Assembly (NCBI GenBank): GCA_940671915.1
Contig: CALNVZ010000174.1
Location: 72,999,124-73,063,123 of the forward strand
Direction of reading: 5' to 3'
DNA from: Paracentrotus lividus
Lineage: Eukaryota; Echinodermata; Echinoidea; Camarodonta; Echinidae
DNA length: 64,000 nt
Position 1 is the stretch's first letter, and the number at the start of each line of letters is the position of its first letter. This document shows, one piece after another, positions 37,622 to 49,200 of this stretch. Made by a program: the position numbers and the translations under genes. The notes beneath the pieces were generated by a model. It searched no databases and was not told where the DNA came from. It was given only the letters and a program-made list of their open reading frames with translations.

Positions 37622-37722
37622 TGCCATCTTCTGGGGGTGGCAAACTTTTTGGAAGAAAAATCCCCGGGAAGGGTTGAGGGAACGCCCAAGATATAGTCGG
37701 GATCCCGAAAAGTGAAAGCGGT
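37622..37722. repeat. Dispersed repeat, copy 2
   Basis: Homologous to 32,500-32,595; shares the TTTTTGGAAGAAAAATCC word and GGGTTGAGGGAACGYCCAAG. Confidence 0.7.
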
Positions 37723-37862
37723 GACCAACACATTCATGAAATTAAAGCCGGAGCAACATAACGTCGTTGGAGCCAGAAAAAAAAAAATTCCACCTTTATG
37801 ACAAATAGTGTACTTTGCCATCCCAGTTAGGATCATCACTAAATCAGCCAACACCATCTCAG

Positions 37863-38005
37863 CCGATATCATCCTTGTCGAGGGTTGTTGGCAATAGTCT
37901 CACTTGGATTGATGCGTTGGCATACTGTAAAAATAAAACTTTTCGTCTCCCTCTAATCACTGATTATACCGATCAAAGCTTCATCGACGTCGTCAATAAT
38001 CATAC
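37863..38005 (+). CDS. Lectin-like gene, exon A
   Basis: Enters after ACACCATCTCAG and leaves at AC|GTAAGC in phase 2. Encodes SRVVGNSLTWIDALAYCKN and LPLITDYTDQSFIDVVNNH, the first half of a C-type-lectin fold. The acceptor is the least certain boundary of the gene, as the frame is open further left. Confidence 0.6.
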
Positions 38006-38832
38006 GTAAGCTTTCATCTTATTATGTTGCAAGTATCAAAGCTATAATAGTGAAAGTATAATGAATACGATTATTGCATGTACACATTAACTAATTTGAC
38101 AATTATTTTTAAATACTTACATAGATACTGCTGCACGACTTTGTATAATAAAACTTGTTATATTTGTTATGCAATTCATTATACATTCGGCATTTTGTCA
38201 TAATTTGATGTGTCCTTTTGATATATAATCATCATTGTCCTATGTTATCTGAATATTGTATTTATCCTTTTGCCCAGTTCAGTACTACTAATAGGCGCTC
38301 AAACCGTCGTATCAGTTTTGTATAATAATTAAAAGTAGGCAATAATAGTGGTACAAGTTCATGACAAATATATATATATGTATACAGTACATTTCTCATA
38401 TTCTATTCCGTCTCCATTTTCTTTTCTTTTCAGAGACGAATCAACTTTGCCCGTTTGGTTTAGATGTCATTTGCGTCAAAATTCATCCCTGACCTCGGGA
38501 AATATTTCATGTTCGAACGGGGATAGTATTTTGATCTATGGTAGTGAAGAAATAGTGATATCTAGTAAGAGTCATTTTGAGATTAATATGCTTTCTTCTG
38601 TTTGTGCATAAGTTTAATTCGTTAAATCTTAGATGTTAAGATAATCGTTCATTTTTTATTTTGTCAAAATCTCACCAGTCGTCGTCGTCGTCATCATCAT
38701 CACGAGAAAAGGGGCAAAATAAATATCCGTTTCGGACAATAAAATTTGGAGCATTTTCATTTTCATTTTCATTTTCATCATCATCATCATCATCATCATT
38801 ATCACCATCACCATCATCATCATCATTATCAC

Positions 38833-38883
<51 letters not shown>

Positions 38884-41800
38884 TATCACCATCATCATCA
38901 TCATCATCATCATCATCACCACCACCCCCATTATCATAATCTGTAAATGAAAACGTAAAATAACTTCATGCATGACAAACAGAATTTTCTTTAGCAATTT
39001 TGTTATCAATTTACATTTGATATTTTATTTTGAAAAGGGCTTTAAAGAGTAATTCCGTGACTGTCTACTTTAGTATCTTCACACAATAAATCGATAAAAA
39101 GTAATTGTAAGATGGACCTCTCGAGCTGGGGTAAGACGGATCCCTCCATTTGCGTCGAAATGGATTAGTTTGGACAGGGGCCGCGCGCGGAGCCTTCTCG
39201 AAAAGGAGCTTGATATGCAACAAATCACAAGTTTGGTAATTTTTGTATTTTTGTGAACGTTAACTTAAAAATTGGGGGCTGAGGCCATCCCCCAATTTCT
39301 ACCTTATGAATTTTTTAATACTGACAAATACGTAATGGTTATCTTTATTACCTACAATCAATAAATGAATTGAAAACTGGTATGAATGTGATTAATGGAT
39401 ATCTTACAAACTATATATATATATTTTGTTATCGTTACTGATTACTTTAATTTTACTCCCAACAATTTTTAGTTCCAAGTTGTTATATACATGTAAGCTT
39501 TAATGTGTATGGTATATAGGTCCGTTATGTTCTATATCCATGTGTCCGTTTTCTCCGAAATATAGGGTAAGATGGTGTTTAAAAAGTACTTTTGATGTCA
39601 TCTTTGAAACTTAATTAAATTAAACAGTTTGTAAAATAGTCGTTCCAAAATACAGCTCATTGTACAAAAGGGCGATTCCACGTCAACTGACATTGTTAAT
39701 TGTTTCCATTATCTTGTTTCATCCAAAAAACAGCTATTTCTGTGATAGAAAACCGTTGGATATGATCATAAAATGAATGTTATATAAAAAAATAATTATT
39801 GTTAAACAGTAGTCATACATGTATCAACAAATTATTCCCTTTTGGAATAAAAAATAAATAGAAAAAAGTGATGTGTCGTATATGGGAAAATTGGTCTCCA
39901 ATAGCATTTTCCATTCCAGTATAAAACTATATCGGAGACCCGTTTCGCTCCACCTTTCCCCCTTAAGTCGTTATTAATCTTGTCAAGACCTTAATCATTG
40001 CCTGGGCCTATATACTTTCCTTTATAATATTTTTTCTTATTCAGATCACGAATACAATCAAGATGATATACCATAATGTCATTTACACACCCTTTGTAAA
40101 CTGCGATGGATGTGCATTAAACGCATTGATATACTGTACAATGCATGTAACAGATGCTGATTTGATTATTTAAACTTCATCAATCAAAGCTCAAAGCTTT
40201 CCAAAACAGTCAATATATGCTATCTGGTTGCTACATGTTATCTGATCGGCCACATGACATCTAATCGCGCTTATCATGCTTATTCTATAATTCAAACATT
40301 TCATTTCCGTCTTTGATAAAGCAATATGACAAAAAAAAAAGCAATTATTTTGCCCGAACCTGCTATATTTGAATTACAAAATTACTTTGATGGACTGATA
40401 AAAAGCTTGTGATATCACCTTTCAAATTTAATTGCTGAATTAGACCCATCGAATCATTAGCGGCGATCCCGGGGGGCGGGGACCTGTCCCCCTCGATTTT
40501 TTTCTTGGGGATAGTCCCCCCCCCCTCGATTTTTAAAGCTTAACATATTTTTATGTAGGGATTAAGCTTGTGAAGCTAATAAAGAGGTAAAACGTATGTC
40601 AAATACAATGCTAAATTTTATTATAAGGCAAATAGTCGGCTCGCGCTTCGCGCTCGCAAACATTTTCATTAGTTTCTGCATAATGTGCGAAGTATGCGAA
40701 TTTTTAGTGTATTATTTTTCACTTTCGGGTGTTTCCGTCCCCCCCCCCCCTCCCCCAGTCGTGAACATGAAATTGCCGCGCTTGCATCGAATACATTGTA
40801 TTCGTGTCTCAAGATTGATGGACAAGGATGGGTGTATTTTTTTAGGGGAGAAGGGGCTTGTATGCTGGATACGCCACATGAAACACTATTCAAAGCAAAA
40901 AAGCTGTCATTTCGAAATTATGATTGAAATCCTGAGGATGATTTTAATAGGCCAACAATGCATTTCATCGATATATTACCCCAAATTTATTTATTTATTT
41001 ATTTATTAATGTACATGTATGTATTATTATCATTTTGTTTCGTTTTTAAATGGAGTATAGCTAGGCTATATCATAAACATTTAAGTTTCTTCTCGATCGT
41101 CAAAACACTGGTGAAATTTTACATTCTTGTTGCTTTCCCTTGATAAAGTATATTTAAAGTATATGCATTTGGTTTTACATTTTGAATATCTTTCTAGATG
41201 TTCAGGGTATCGAGAGAGTCCAACACAATGATACGTGTCTGGCATATAATAACAGTCGTGATGGAGAATTCATTCTGAAAAACTGCTCAACTCATGGCAC
41301 TGCCCTGTGTTTGCCTGGTACGTATTTATCAGAGGTAAAAGGCAAAAGTATTCCAACTTACTAGAACTACTATATTTCAAACTTCTCCTATAAATATTCT
41401 TCTGATAATAATAATAAAATAATTCTCCTGATAAATATGATGGCATACATGACTATATACGCCCAAATTATTTTTAAAAATTTTATTGAATATTGGGGGG
41501 ATTAACAGGTTAACAAGCAAAATATGGTCATTTTGTAGTTATGTACACTTTTATACGAAAAAAGGGAAGTTGAAGCCTTCCCCATTGGCGCTATGTAAAG
41601 AAAAATGAATAGAGGATTATCTGTTTAGTAATTTTATAAATTCGTATGCATGTTTATTGAAAAGGAATAATGGCAAAATATTTACTTATACATTCCCACA
41701 AAATCTTCAACAGTTTTTGTGTTATATCATGTTGAAGTTAAGGAAGTTATTCTCCCATAAAATCTAGAATCCAAGATAAAAGATATATTTCATTATTATA

Positions 41801-43369
41801 AAGTTAATATCCTGGATCCATTGCATTGATTGCGTTTTGTTATGGACATTTACAATTTTATCCAAATAAAAGTTATTATTATCGGTTTAGAGTCCGTCTT
41901 TGTGATAAAGGATACTGTGTCTTTTCTATGTACCTTCTCATGATTATGTGATCTATTTGTGTTGGGGACGTTTTCTCAGTAGTACAGCTGTATATTAATC
42001 AGAGCATGAGAAGACATTTTGATTGAAAAGGATACCAATCATAACAAATATCTGGTCTTGTTTGTTTTATTTATTTAATTTATTTATTTGTCTTTTTTTA
42101 CCCAGGGTAGCCTGTTCACAAAGGTTCAGTAGTTAGACACTGTTGTAAACCAGAGCCCTGCACATATATACATAAAACAATCATATAGACACATAATATA
42201 CGAATACATGAACACAAATAAATGAAATTGACATTATTACATCACAATACAATTACAATAGGGTGGAAGATATGTGTAATTGAAAAAGAACCGGTATCGG
42301 AATTCAGCAGGAAGGTTTATATCGGTTGATTACCATATTACAGCTAGAAATTGAAAACAAAGGCCAATATTCTGAACTCGATTTCAGGTTTAATAGGATT
42401 AAATTGATATTGCGCGATCCTATTGTCCAAGTGAACCTGAAATCAAGTATATTTCTAGACCGCAGTTCAGAATACGAATTAATAAGTTTATTACGTATCG
42501 CTATAACAAAGGCAAAATTGACAGGTGTGCAGACTTAAGTTTCTCAACCTAAAAATTTGTGTGCAAAAAGTTCTAGATCTTCTTTCTCACTTACTCTCTC
42601 TTTCTCTCTCTCTCGCATGAAAATGAAAGCAACCATTGACCAAGCATCACCAGGAGAGGGGACATCTAATTCTTCAGAAACTACCAGGACTGAAGAAACT
42701 TATGCAACCACCATTATACGTACATCAAACAAAGATACTGCAGGTACCACCACGATCAAAGAACCTTACACCACCACCATCATCCCCACAACAGACAAAG
42801 GATCATCACCAGGAGAGTGGTCATCAGATTCTTCAGGAACTACCAGGATTGAAGAAACTTATGCCACCACCATCATCCCAACAACAGACACAGAATCACA
42901 ATTGATGACCACACTGCCAACGTCACCAGGACAGTCAGGAACATCTCCTCTGATCGTTGGCACACCAAGTTCTACAGATAGCGAAGAGACGGATCCCGAT
43001 GACAAGGTTTCTTCGCAAGAATCCACCGATGATGGTCTCTCAACAAGAACGTCCACCAGTGCCACTGTTACTCCCAAAGATTTGTCAACTACCCCCCTTG
43101 GATCAACGAGAGCATCAAGAGCTGGACCTGCAAACCTGGTGTCCACTAACTTCAGGAGGAATGTCTTGGACAAGACGGGTAAATGCGGTACAGGAGACAG
43201 CTTTCCTGTCCGATCAGCTGTGAGGTGTGCTTCTGCTTGTGCAGGAGCCAAGAATCCTGCATGCCGTGGGTATGACCTGAATCGCAACAGCGATGGAGGT
43301 CTGGAGTGTATGCTCGATGCTGACACTGGCAATGCCCATTCCAAGTGTGATTACATCATGTTTGTTTAG
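37863..43369 (+). CDS. C-type-lectin / mucin-stalk / PAN-like protein (partial)
   Basis: Four exons join in frame: 37,863-38,005, 38,434-38,564, 41,198-41,317 and 42,630-43,369. The first three encode a divergent C-type-lectin-like domain: LTWIDALAYCKN and RLPLITDYTDQSF form the first half, DTCLAYNNSRDGEFILKNC and ALCL the second. The fourth exon encodes a ~170-residue Ser/Thr/Pro-rich, probably O-glycosylated stalk with two near repeats around RIEETYATTI, then a Cys-rich end (KCGTGDSF, RCASACAG, ACRGYDLN, LECMLD, CDYIMFV) with PAN/Apple-like spacing, and a stop at 43,367-43,369. No transmembrane helix is visible, so it is probably secreted. No signal peptide exon was found; the 5' end is missing or lies left among repeats. 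Canonical Ca-binding EPN/QPD and WND motifs are not seen, so carbohydrate binding is doubtful. Expression is unproven. Confidence 0.7.
38434..38564 (+). CDS. Lectin-like gene, exon B
   Basis: Acceptor TTTCTTTTCTTTTCAG. Encodes DESTLPVWFRCHLRQNSS and later NISCSNGDSILIY. Two donors give the same phase: GTAGTG after 38,540 and the stronger GTAAGA after 38,564; the second is preferred. Confidence 0.6.
38680..38937. repeat. ATC microsatellite
   Basis: About 250 bp of CAT/ATC repeats within the second intron of the lectin-like gene, giving poly-H, poly-S or poly-M frames. Confidence 0.95.
38940..41197. other. Intron 2 of the lectin-like gene, repeat debris
   Basis: Contains hAT-like debris, for instance TTAGCGGCGATCCCGGGGGG at 40,458 and GGCTCGCGCTTCGCGCTCGC at 40,639, and poly-C runs near 40,520 and 40,740. 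No exon recognised. Confidence 0.5.
41198..41317 (+). CDS. Lectin-like gene, exon C
   Basis: Acceptor GAATATCTTTCTAG, donor GTACGT, phase 1 on both sides. Encodes VQGIERVQHNDTCLAYNN and ILKNCSTHGTALCLP, with the two cysteines expected near the end of a C-type-lectin domain. Confidence 0.7.
42061..42330 (-). mobile_element. Possible LINE 3' end, minus strand
   Basis: On the minus strand AACAGGCTACCCTGGGTAAA runs into an A-rich AAATAAATAAATT tail, as in CR1-type 3' ends. No coding portion remains. Confidence 0.4.
42363..42478. mobile_element. Short hairpin element
   Basis: TATTCTGAACTCGATTTCAG faces inverted CTGAAATC and AGTTCAGAATAC, with AATAGGAT/ATCCTATT inside. About 116 bp, probably a small foldback MITE in the last intron of the lectin-like gene. 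Confidence 0.6.
42630..43369 (+). CDS. Lectin-like gene, last exon (stalk and PAN-like end)
   Basis: A long C/T-rich tract (42,580-42,615) precedes the acceptor ATGAAAATGAAAG; entering here restores phase 1 from exon C and reads ATIDQASPGEGTSNSSETT. The repeat blocks TRTEETYATTI and TRIEETYATTI mark an internal duplication. The frame is also open upstream, so a separate start at an internal ATG cannot be excluded. Confidence 0.7.
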
Positions 43370-44029
43370 TTCAAAATGATGAGGAAACTTGAATAATTAC
43401 AGGAATATAAATACACTTGTGACAATTACTTCATGACATTTAAGAAAAAGTATTGAAATGTACGAAGAGTACAGAACAATTACTTGTCAATATTTAAATA
43501 AAAATGTTTCTTCCTTGCAAGCATAGCTTTTAAAAAATAAAACAATCATATAGGCCTATCAAGCAGCCATTAATATAACAGTAGAAACAGAATCAAGTAA
43601 ATGCAAATGATTTGATACAAGAATAATTTGTTTTATTAAAGCTGATTTCACGATAAAAGCAGATTATAACCCCATCCTCACTGGCAGGTTACCCCAGTAG
43701 CAGATCCAGCCTTATGTCACACAATTACAAGTGTCGGCCCATTGCCCAAACATAATAAAGCCGCTATTGTCCCCAGACAATTGGGCCTGCATTTTCTTTA
43801 AAAATTGCAAATCTTGGATCTGAACCTGTACCTTTTCAGGTCAAATCCGTAAAAGGAATCGTCCATTTCGATAATATGCAAGAGATCAAACCTGAAACCA
43901 AACTATACCTCTGGACTACAAACCACAGGTGAAACGGATCGATCTTGTGATTAGGTGCCATGTGTAGTGCACTGATGTATAAGACCTGTAAGTTTGATCT
44001 ACATCTTGCATTGCTTTAAAGAAAGAGCT
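43370..44029. other. Probable 3' UTR and spacer
   Basis: Follows the lectin-like stop codon. ATTTAAATAAAAATG near 43,493 and AAAAAATAAAAC near 43,532 are possible polyadenylation signals. The rest is unremarkable. Confidence 0.45.
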
Positions 44030-44375
44030 GGCTGACCAACACTCTCATTGACTGTGTGTTATAAATAGCTAGTCTTAAAATATACCTTTTCAGATAACTA
44101 TTGATACTAGAGTGACTAAAATAGCCTTTAATTTTATTTGAAGCAAGGAAACTAAAATGTTTTAAAGGGAAAAGAACTTGCCTTGCAACTTGTTAACATT
44201 TTTATTGGGATTAAAATGTATTGAGTAGTGAGTTAGTGTGTTATCATTTTAAGTGGGCCTGTATTTTAAGACTACAATGTCAACGATGTTGCATTATGGG
44301 TTAGGAATCAGGGCAGAATTGAATAGTCAAGGACTTGAGGGGCATCTGGTTCGTATTGGCTTTAAGTGCCGTACC
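44030..44375. repeat. Dispersed repeat, copy 1
   Basis: Shares long blocks with 63,490-63,850: ACCAACACTCTCATTGACTG, AGCTAGTCTTAAAATATACC, GTGTGTTATCATTT and GGGTTAGGAATCRGGGCAGA. No inverted ends seen. Confidence 0.8.
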
Positions 44376-44562
44376 ACCAGATCTGTGAATAAGAGGTAAT
44401 TTCTAAGCATATTATGTATATTATCAAGTTATGTTTACAACACATGATTTATTTTTAGAGCAAGAAATGCAATACAACTACAGTCAAATTAGAGTGAGTT
44501 CTAATATTTCTCACTATACAAATTAAATATCTTTTCAAAACATTTCAGTAGCAATCCTTTAA

Positions 44563-45150
44563 AGGGGAAGGAAACCCTAGGAATTCATTAACTTGTACAA
44601 AAACAGGAGAATTAAAGAAGCTGATCAATGGAAAATTGAGAAAAAATGAATGAATGATAAGAAAGTTATGAGCACTTGGATGTTGTGATCACTACTGCTA
44701 TGGGGATCCTCAAATTGGCAACGGGCCCAAGATGTGTGATGTCATACATGAACAACTTCCCCATTACTTTTGTACGTATTTCACTCAAATTGTCTTTTTT
44801 TTTATTAATTCCGTTAAAAGATCTGAGATTCTTTTCATGGGAGGACATGTAATACAAGTTCACAAAATATAATCATGTGTGAAGAGTCTGTACTACCATT
44901 AGAATGAGGAAAAAGAAGAATTTTTGGTATTTTTTGTATGTCATATATATGGGAGAGTTATTCATGTGTAACATCACACATCTTGGGCCTGTTGCCAGTG
45001 TGAGAATCTCCATAGCGTTAGTGAACACAACATTCAAATGCACATAACTTTCTTATTATTTATTCAATTGTTCTCAAACTTTCTTTATCATGTTTTCTTG
45101 ATTTTTTTTGTTTCATACAATTCAACTGAATCCTAGGGTTTCATTCTCCT
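44563..45150. mobile_element. TTAA-flanked palindromic MITE (588 bp)
   Basis: TTAA at 44,559-44,562 and 45,151-45,154. Left end AGGGGAAGGAAACCCTAGG, right end inverted (CCTAGGGTTTCATTCTCCT). Arms match inverted over GATGTGTGATGT, GGGCCCAAG and ATGATAAGAAAGTTATG. Same family as 21,206-21,790. Confidence 0.87.
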
Positions 45151-45352
45151 TTAAAGTACACTTCGCAGCAACTTAAGACGTAGGCATTGATGTTGATATT
45201 ATCTGATTATTATTGCTATCTGTTTCTTTGATTTTTTTTGTTTCATACAATTCAACTGAATCCCTAGGGTTTCATTCTCCTTTAAAGTACACTTCGGCAG
45301 CAACTTAAGACGTAGGCATGATGTTGATATTTATCTGATTATTATTGCTATA
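45098..45352. repeat. ~130-bp tandem duplication
   Basis: The block from TTGATTTTTTTTGTTTCATA to ATTATTATTGCTAT is repeated once. The copies differ at four places that I can see, all single-base indels, which suggests either very recent duplication or a sequence-assembly artefact. Confidence 0.85.
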
Positions 45353-46094
45353 CATTTTTATTTTTGCAGTCAAATTACCAAAAGTTTAGTAAATGTTACA
45401 ATTTAAAGAAGTTCAAGATGTAATAATAAAGCCATTGTGATGATAAGTGAAGATGATGACTAGTCAATTCATATAATCTGAATATTGTGACATTGCACGT
45501 TACTCATAACCAAAGTCAGTGACGATGAAATTTACAACATTAAAAAAAAAGTAATCATAAAAATGCTTGTGCCAATTGTTGTAAATTGGTATTTCTAAAA
45601 TGTTGTATAAGACACTCCTGAGTCCAAGATATAGGTCTAACATTAAAATTCCTTATCACAAGTACTATCTATATATCAAAACACATATCTAGGATAAAAT
45701 GTTCATTGCTTTTGAAAAGACAAATTTTTTATCATGTTTCTTATGTCCACCCATCCATCCCTTACTTTCCCCTCCTCTCTCTTCCCCAAAAAGGTACTTT
45801 ATTGGAATATTACTCCTCACAATTAGCAATAATTTTGCTACAAATAGGGAAAAGAACACGTTAAAACAATGATATCAATTTTACAAAACACAATGATGAT
45901 GAGTATATAATAAAAAGGCAATTATGATGATAAAGACACTGAAGTCTTGGTGTGTCAGTAGTGCTTCTTCTAGGGGGTAATAATGATGACGTAAAAAACG
46001 ATGATGATAAAAGACTAAGCAACGAGTACAATCCTGCCTTTAATGTATTTGGTCATGACTCTTCCTCGATGGGCCTTTGGAGCCTCCATCATAA
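45353..46094. other. Spacer and probable CRYZ 3' UTR
   Basis: The 3' UTR of minus-strand CRYZ would lie here, left of 46,095. Minus-strand AATAAAGTACC occurs at about 45,796-45,803 and is a candidate polyadenylation signal. Confidence 0.4.
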
Positions 46095-46259
46095 TTATGA
46101 ATTGACCAGTACGATCCTGCCTTGTGCTGACTTGGTCTCAATGACTTCTTTATGAGCAGCTGGTGCTTGTTCCATGGGATACTCCTTGTATACCACTGGC
46201 TTGATCCATCCTCCTTCTATACCAGCATGTACTGCTGCAGCCTGGTTCTCTCTCTCCTC
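46095..46259 (-). CDS. CRYZ: CRYZ exon 9 and stop
   Basis: Begins EERENQAAAVHAGIEGGWIK, continues PVVYKEYPMEQAPAAHKEV and ends GRIVLVNS; TAA at 46,095-46,097. Confidence 0.95.
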   Translation of the reverse strand, partial: EERENQAAAVHAGIEGGWIKPVVYKEYPMEQAPAAHKEVIETKSAQGRIVLVNS

Positions 46260-49200
46260 CTAAAGCAAACCAAATCACACAAGAGGTTAGCAAAGCAAAA
46301 TAAGTCTCCATTATCTATGATAGCTACAAAAGCATGAATTATGAAAGCAATTAAGAGCATTTGATCATAATTCATACTTTAGGAACATGGTAGTGAACAT
46401 TGATATATTACCAAAGGGCACTGGCAAATTAACTTTCAAACTCAAGGACTGCTCCACTACTAATCTATCCCAACTCTGTGTGTAAATGCAAAGCATATAC
46501 TGTAATCGTTGAAATATTTGCGGTGCATTAATTTATGCAGATTTCAGGCCTCAAAAAACCTGCGAGTATATGAGTATGCTTATTTTTTTCAATGCATGTA
46601 TTGGGAGGGTTCAATTGCGTACTTACAAACATGCAGCGCGAATTCAAGAACCTCTGAACATTCTTGGAGGCCACTCAGCACGAAAAATTAATCGCGCTAA
46701 AATAACAGCGAATACAGTATATTTGACTCTTGCATAACACCGAAGTATATCTGCCCTCATCTCTACACGCAAAGTTAATGAGCTCTGGCATACCGCCCTC
46801 TTTGTCTTATTGGCATTAAATGAGTGCAATACATAAATGTCTGATACAGATGATAATACAGAACATTTAGAGTACGAATATTAAATTATATTTCAAGCAG
46901 TCATGGTATGATAAGAATAATCTTATGACTTACTTGAGTTGACAGGAAGAGCATTACTCCCACAACAGACGCCTCTTTGCCCATCAACAATCGGGGTGAA
47001 GTCTCTATGTTTCCACGGCAACCGATTATCTGTCCAAAACACAACAAACAAAATCATTAACATTTTGAACTTTTAAAAAGGAACATTACAAAGTGCCACT
47101 ATTGAAACAAAACAGTTTTGTCTTGATCATATTATGTTGCATGAATAACCTAATTTAGAAGGAGAGGTAAAATCACTTCAAAACAGAAAATGTACAAAGG
47201 CACCATGGAGCATGTTTTAAAGTGGGGACAGGGCAAGCACATAAGAATATTCTTGGTCATTACCTTGCTTTTGTATGGGTCTACGAAAAAAAAAGGATGT
47301 CCATGACAGCATAGGTATTTGAGTTACACTAGAAGTTAATATCACATTTATAAGTTAAACATTTTAAATATGAGTTGGAAATACGTTTTTAAGCGGACGC
47401 ACTATACAGAACTAAACCCCTCCCAAAAAGTTCCGCAAATCGACCTTGGGCCATTATAACTTTTAGGTACTCTTTAGTTATTCCTGATATTCATACCATT
47501 GAAAAGATAATTTATTCCCCTTTTTATTGATATCATATTTGTAATGATTGTGTCATGCTTCAATGCACTGATTATCAGAATATGGAGAAAAGTAAAAGTC
47601 AAATGTTGTAAAATGCACTTTTATTGATCACATTGAAGTTCCACAACTCCAATTTAGACCCTGATAACTTTTGAGGTATTTCATAATTTTTATTGAATTT
47701 TATACCATTGTCAAGTTAATTTATTCCTATTTTTATTGATACCTAATTTGCCATAGTTATGTCATGCCTGGGTCCACGGAACCCCTGAATACCACCTGCA
47801 TACAAGGCAAAGTAAAAGATAATGTTCAGTTTAAATGTTCTGTAACACAACTTTAAACCTTGATATGTACATTTTAATGTGGATTTTGATCATTATCAAT
47901 TTTTGTAGCAGTGAAAAGTTCATTTATTCTTCTTTTTATTGATACCCTATTTGCAATGATAACCTCATGTTTGAATGCACATAATTCATGAATATAATGG
48001 AAAGTAAAAAGTGAAAAGTTGCGAAATGCATTGTTATTGTTCAAATTGAGTAACTAGCAATAGATAATAATAGTGACAATATGCATTCAATTTGCAACAT
48101 TTGACTTCTGACTTGTCCTAACATTCAGGTGTTCTGTGCATACACGAACAATACTATTGTTACAATTAGGGTATCATTGAAAAGAGGAATAAATGAATTT
48201 GACAATGGTATAAAATTCAATAAAAATGACAAAATACTCCAAAAGTTATCAGGGCCTAAAGTTGAGTTTCGGAATACAATTTGACCAATAAAACTGCATT
48301 TTGCAACATTTTACGTTTTACTTTTCTACATACATGTATTCTGACATTCTGTGCATTAAAGCATGACACAATCATTACAAATAGGATATCAATAAAAAGG
48401 GGAATAAATGATCTTTCCAATAGTCTGACTATCAGGAATAACTAAAGCATACCTGAAAAGTCATCATGGGCCAAAATCGATTTGCGGAACTTTTTGGGAG
48501 GGGTTTAGTATTAAGGTATTGGGCTATGAATGTAAAATAGTTTTTAACGTTTTTGAAATTGGGTGTACGAACTTGATAAAAAATAAAATAAAAAGAAAGG
48601 TAAACCTTACCACTACAGTTCCTCGTGTGGCTAGCATTTCATAGTCTTTCTGGAGATTGATGTTTGCGAGCATCTCAATAATCACATCCACTCCTTTCCC
48701 ATTTGTGGCAGCCTAGTCATTGAAAAAAACACAAAAAACCATCCATCTTAAACTCACATATACATACCAGGGTTATATGATATTGTACTGTATGCTTGTG
48801 ATTGCCACTGCGTTTTGCTTTATCTTCTTATGGGAAAATATTAAGAAGTCCAGGAGCAACCTCAAACACAAGTTAGTTTGATTACGAGCAGAAAAGTAAG
48901 AACACAATCAAGTAAGGTTTTGGGCAAATAAATTTAGAAGTTTAGATTCTTTTTCTTTATTAGCAGATAATTGGCAACTCAATGAAAAGCTTTACTTCCT
49001 GCCAATGAATAATTAAAGTTATTTTGATGGCACCCTACAACATCCTGTTTAATTCCTCTATCACTTTTCTTTAAAGGGATGCAGTAACATTGAATGATAT
49101 TCAAATCACATTTATTCGATTTAGCTTATTTTGCCAACATAATTATAAACACTTAGGTCAGTCTGGTATCTCTTCAAAATTGCAAGCTAATTGCTTGCTT

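Noticed and set aside
38656..39009. Poly-His, poly-Ser and poly-Met frames
   Set aside because: Translation of the ATC microsatellite in an intron.
40596..41009. 137-codon plus-strand frame
   Set aside because: Lies across hAT debris and a poly-C run; no splice support.
42859..43344. 161-codon minus-strand frame
   Set aside because: Antisense shadow of the lectin-like gene's last exon, whose plus-strand reading has splice support and PAN-like cysteines.
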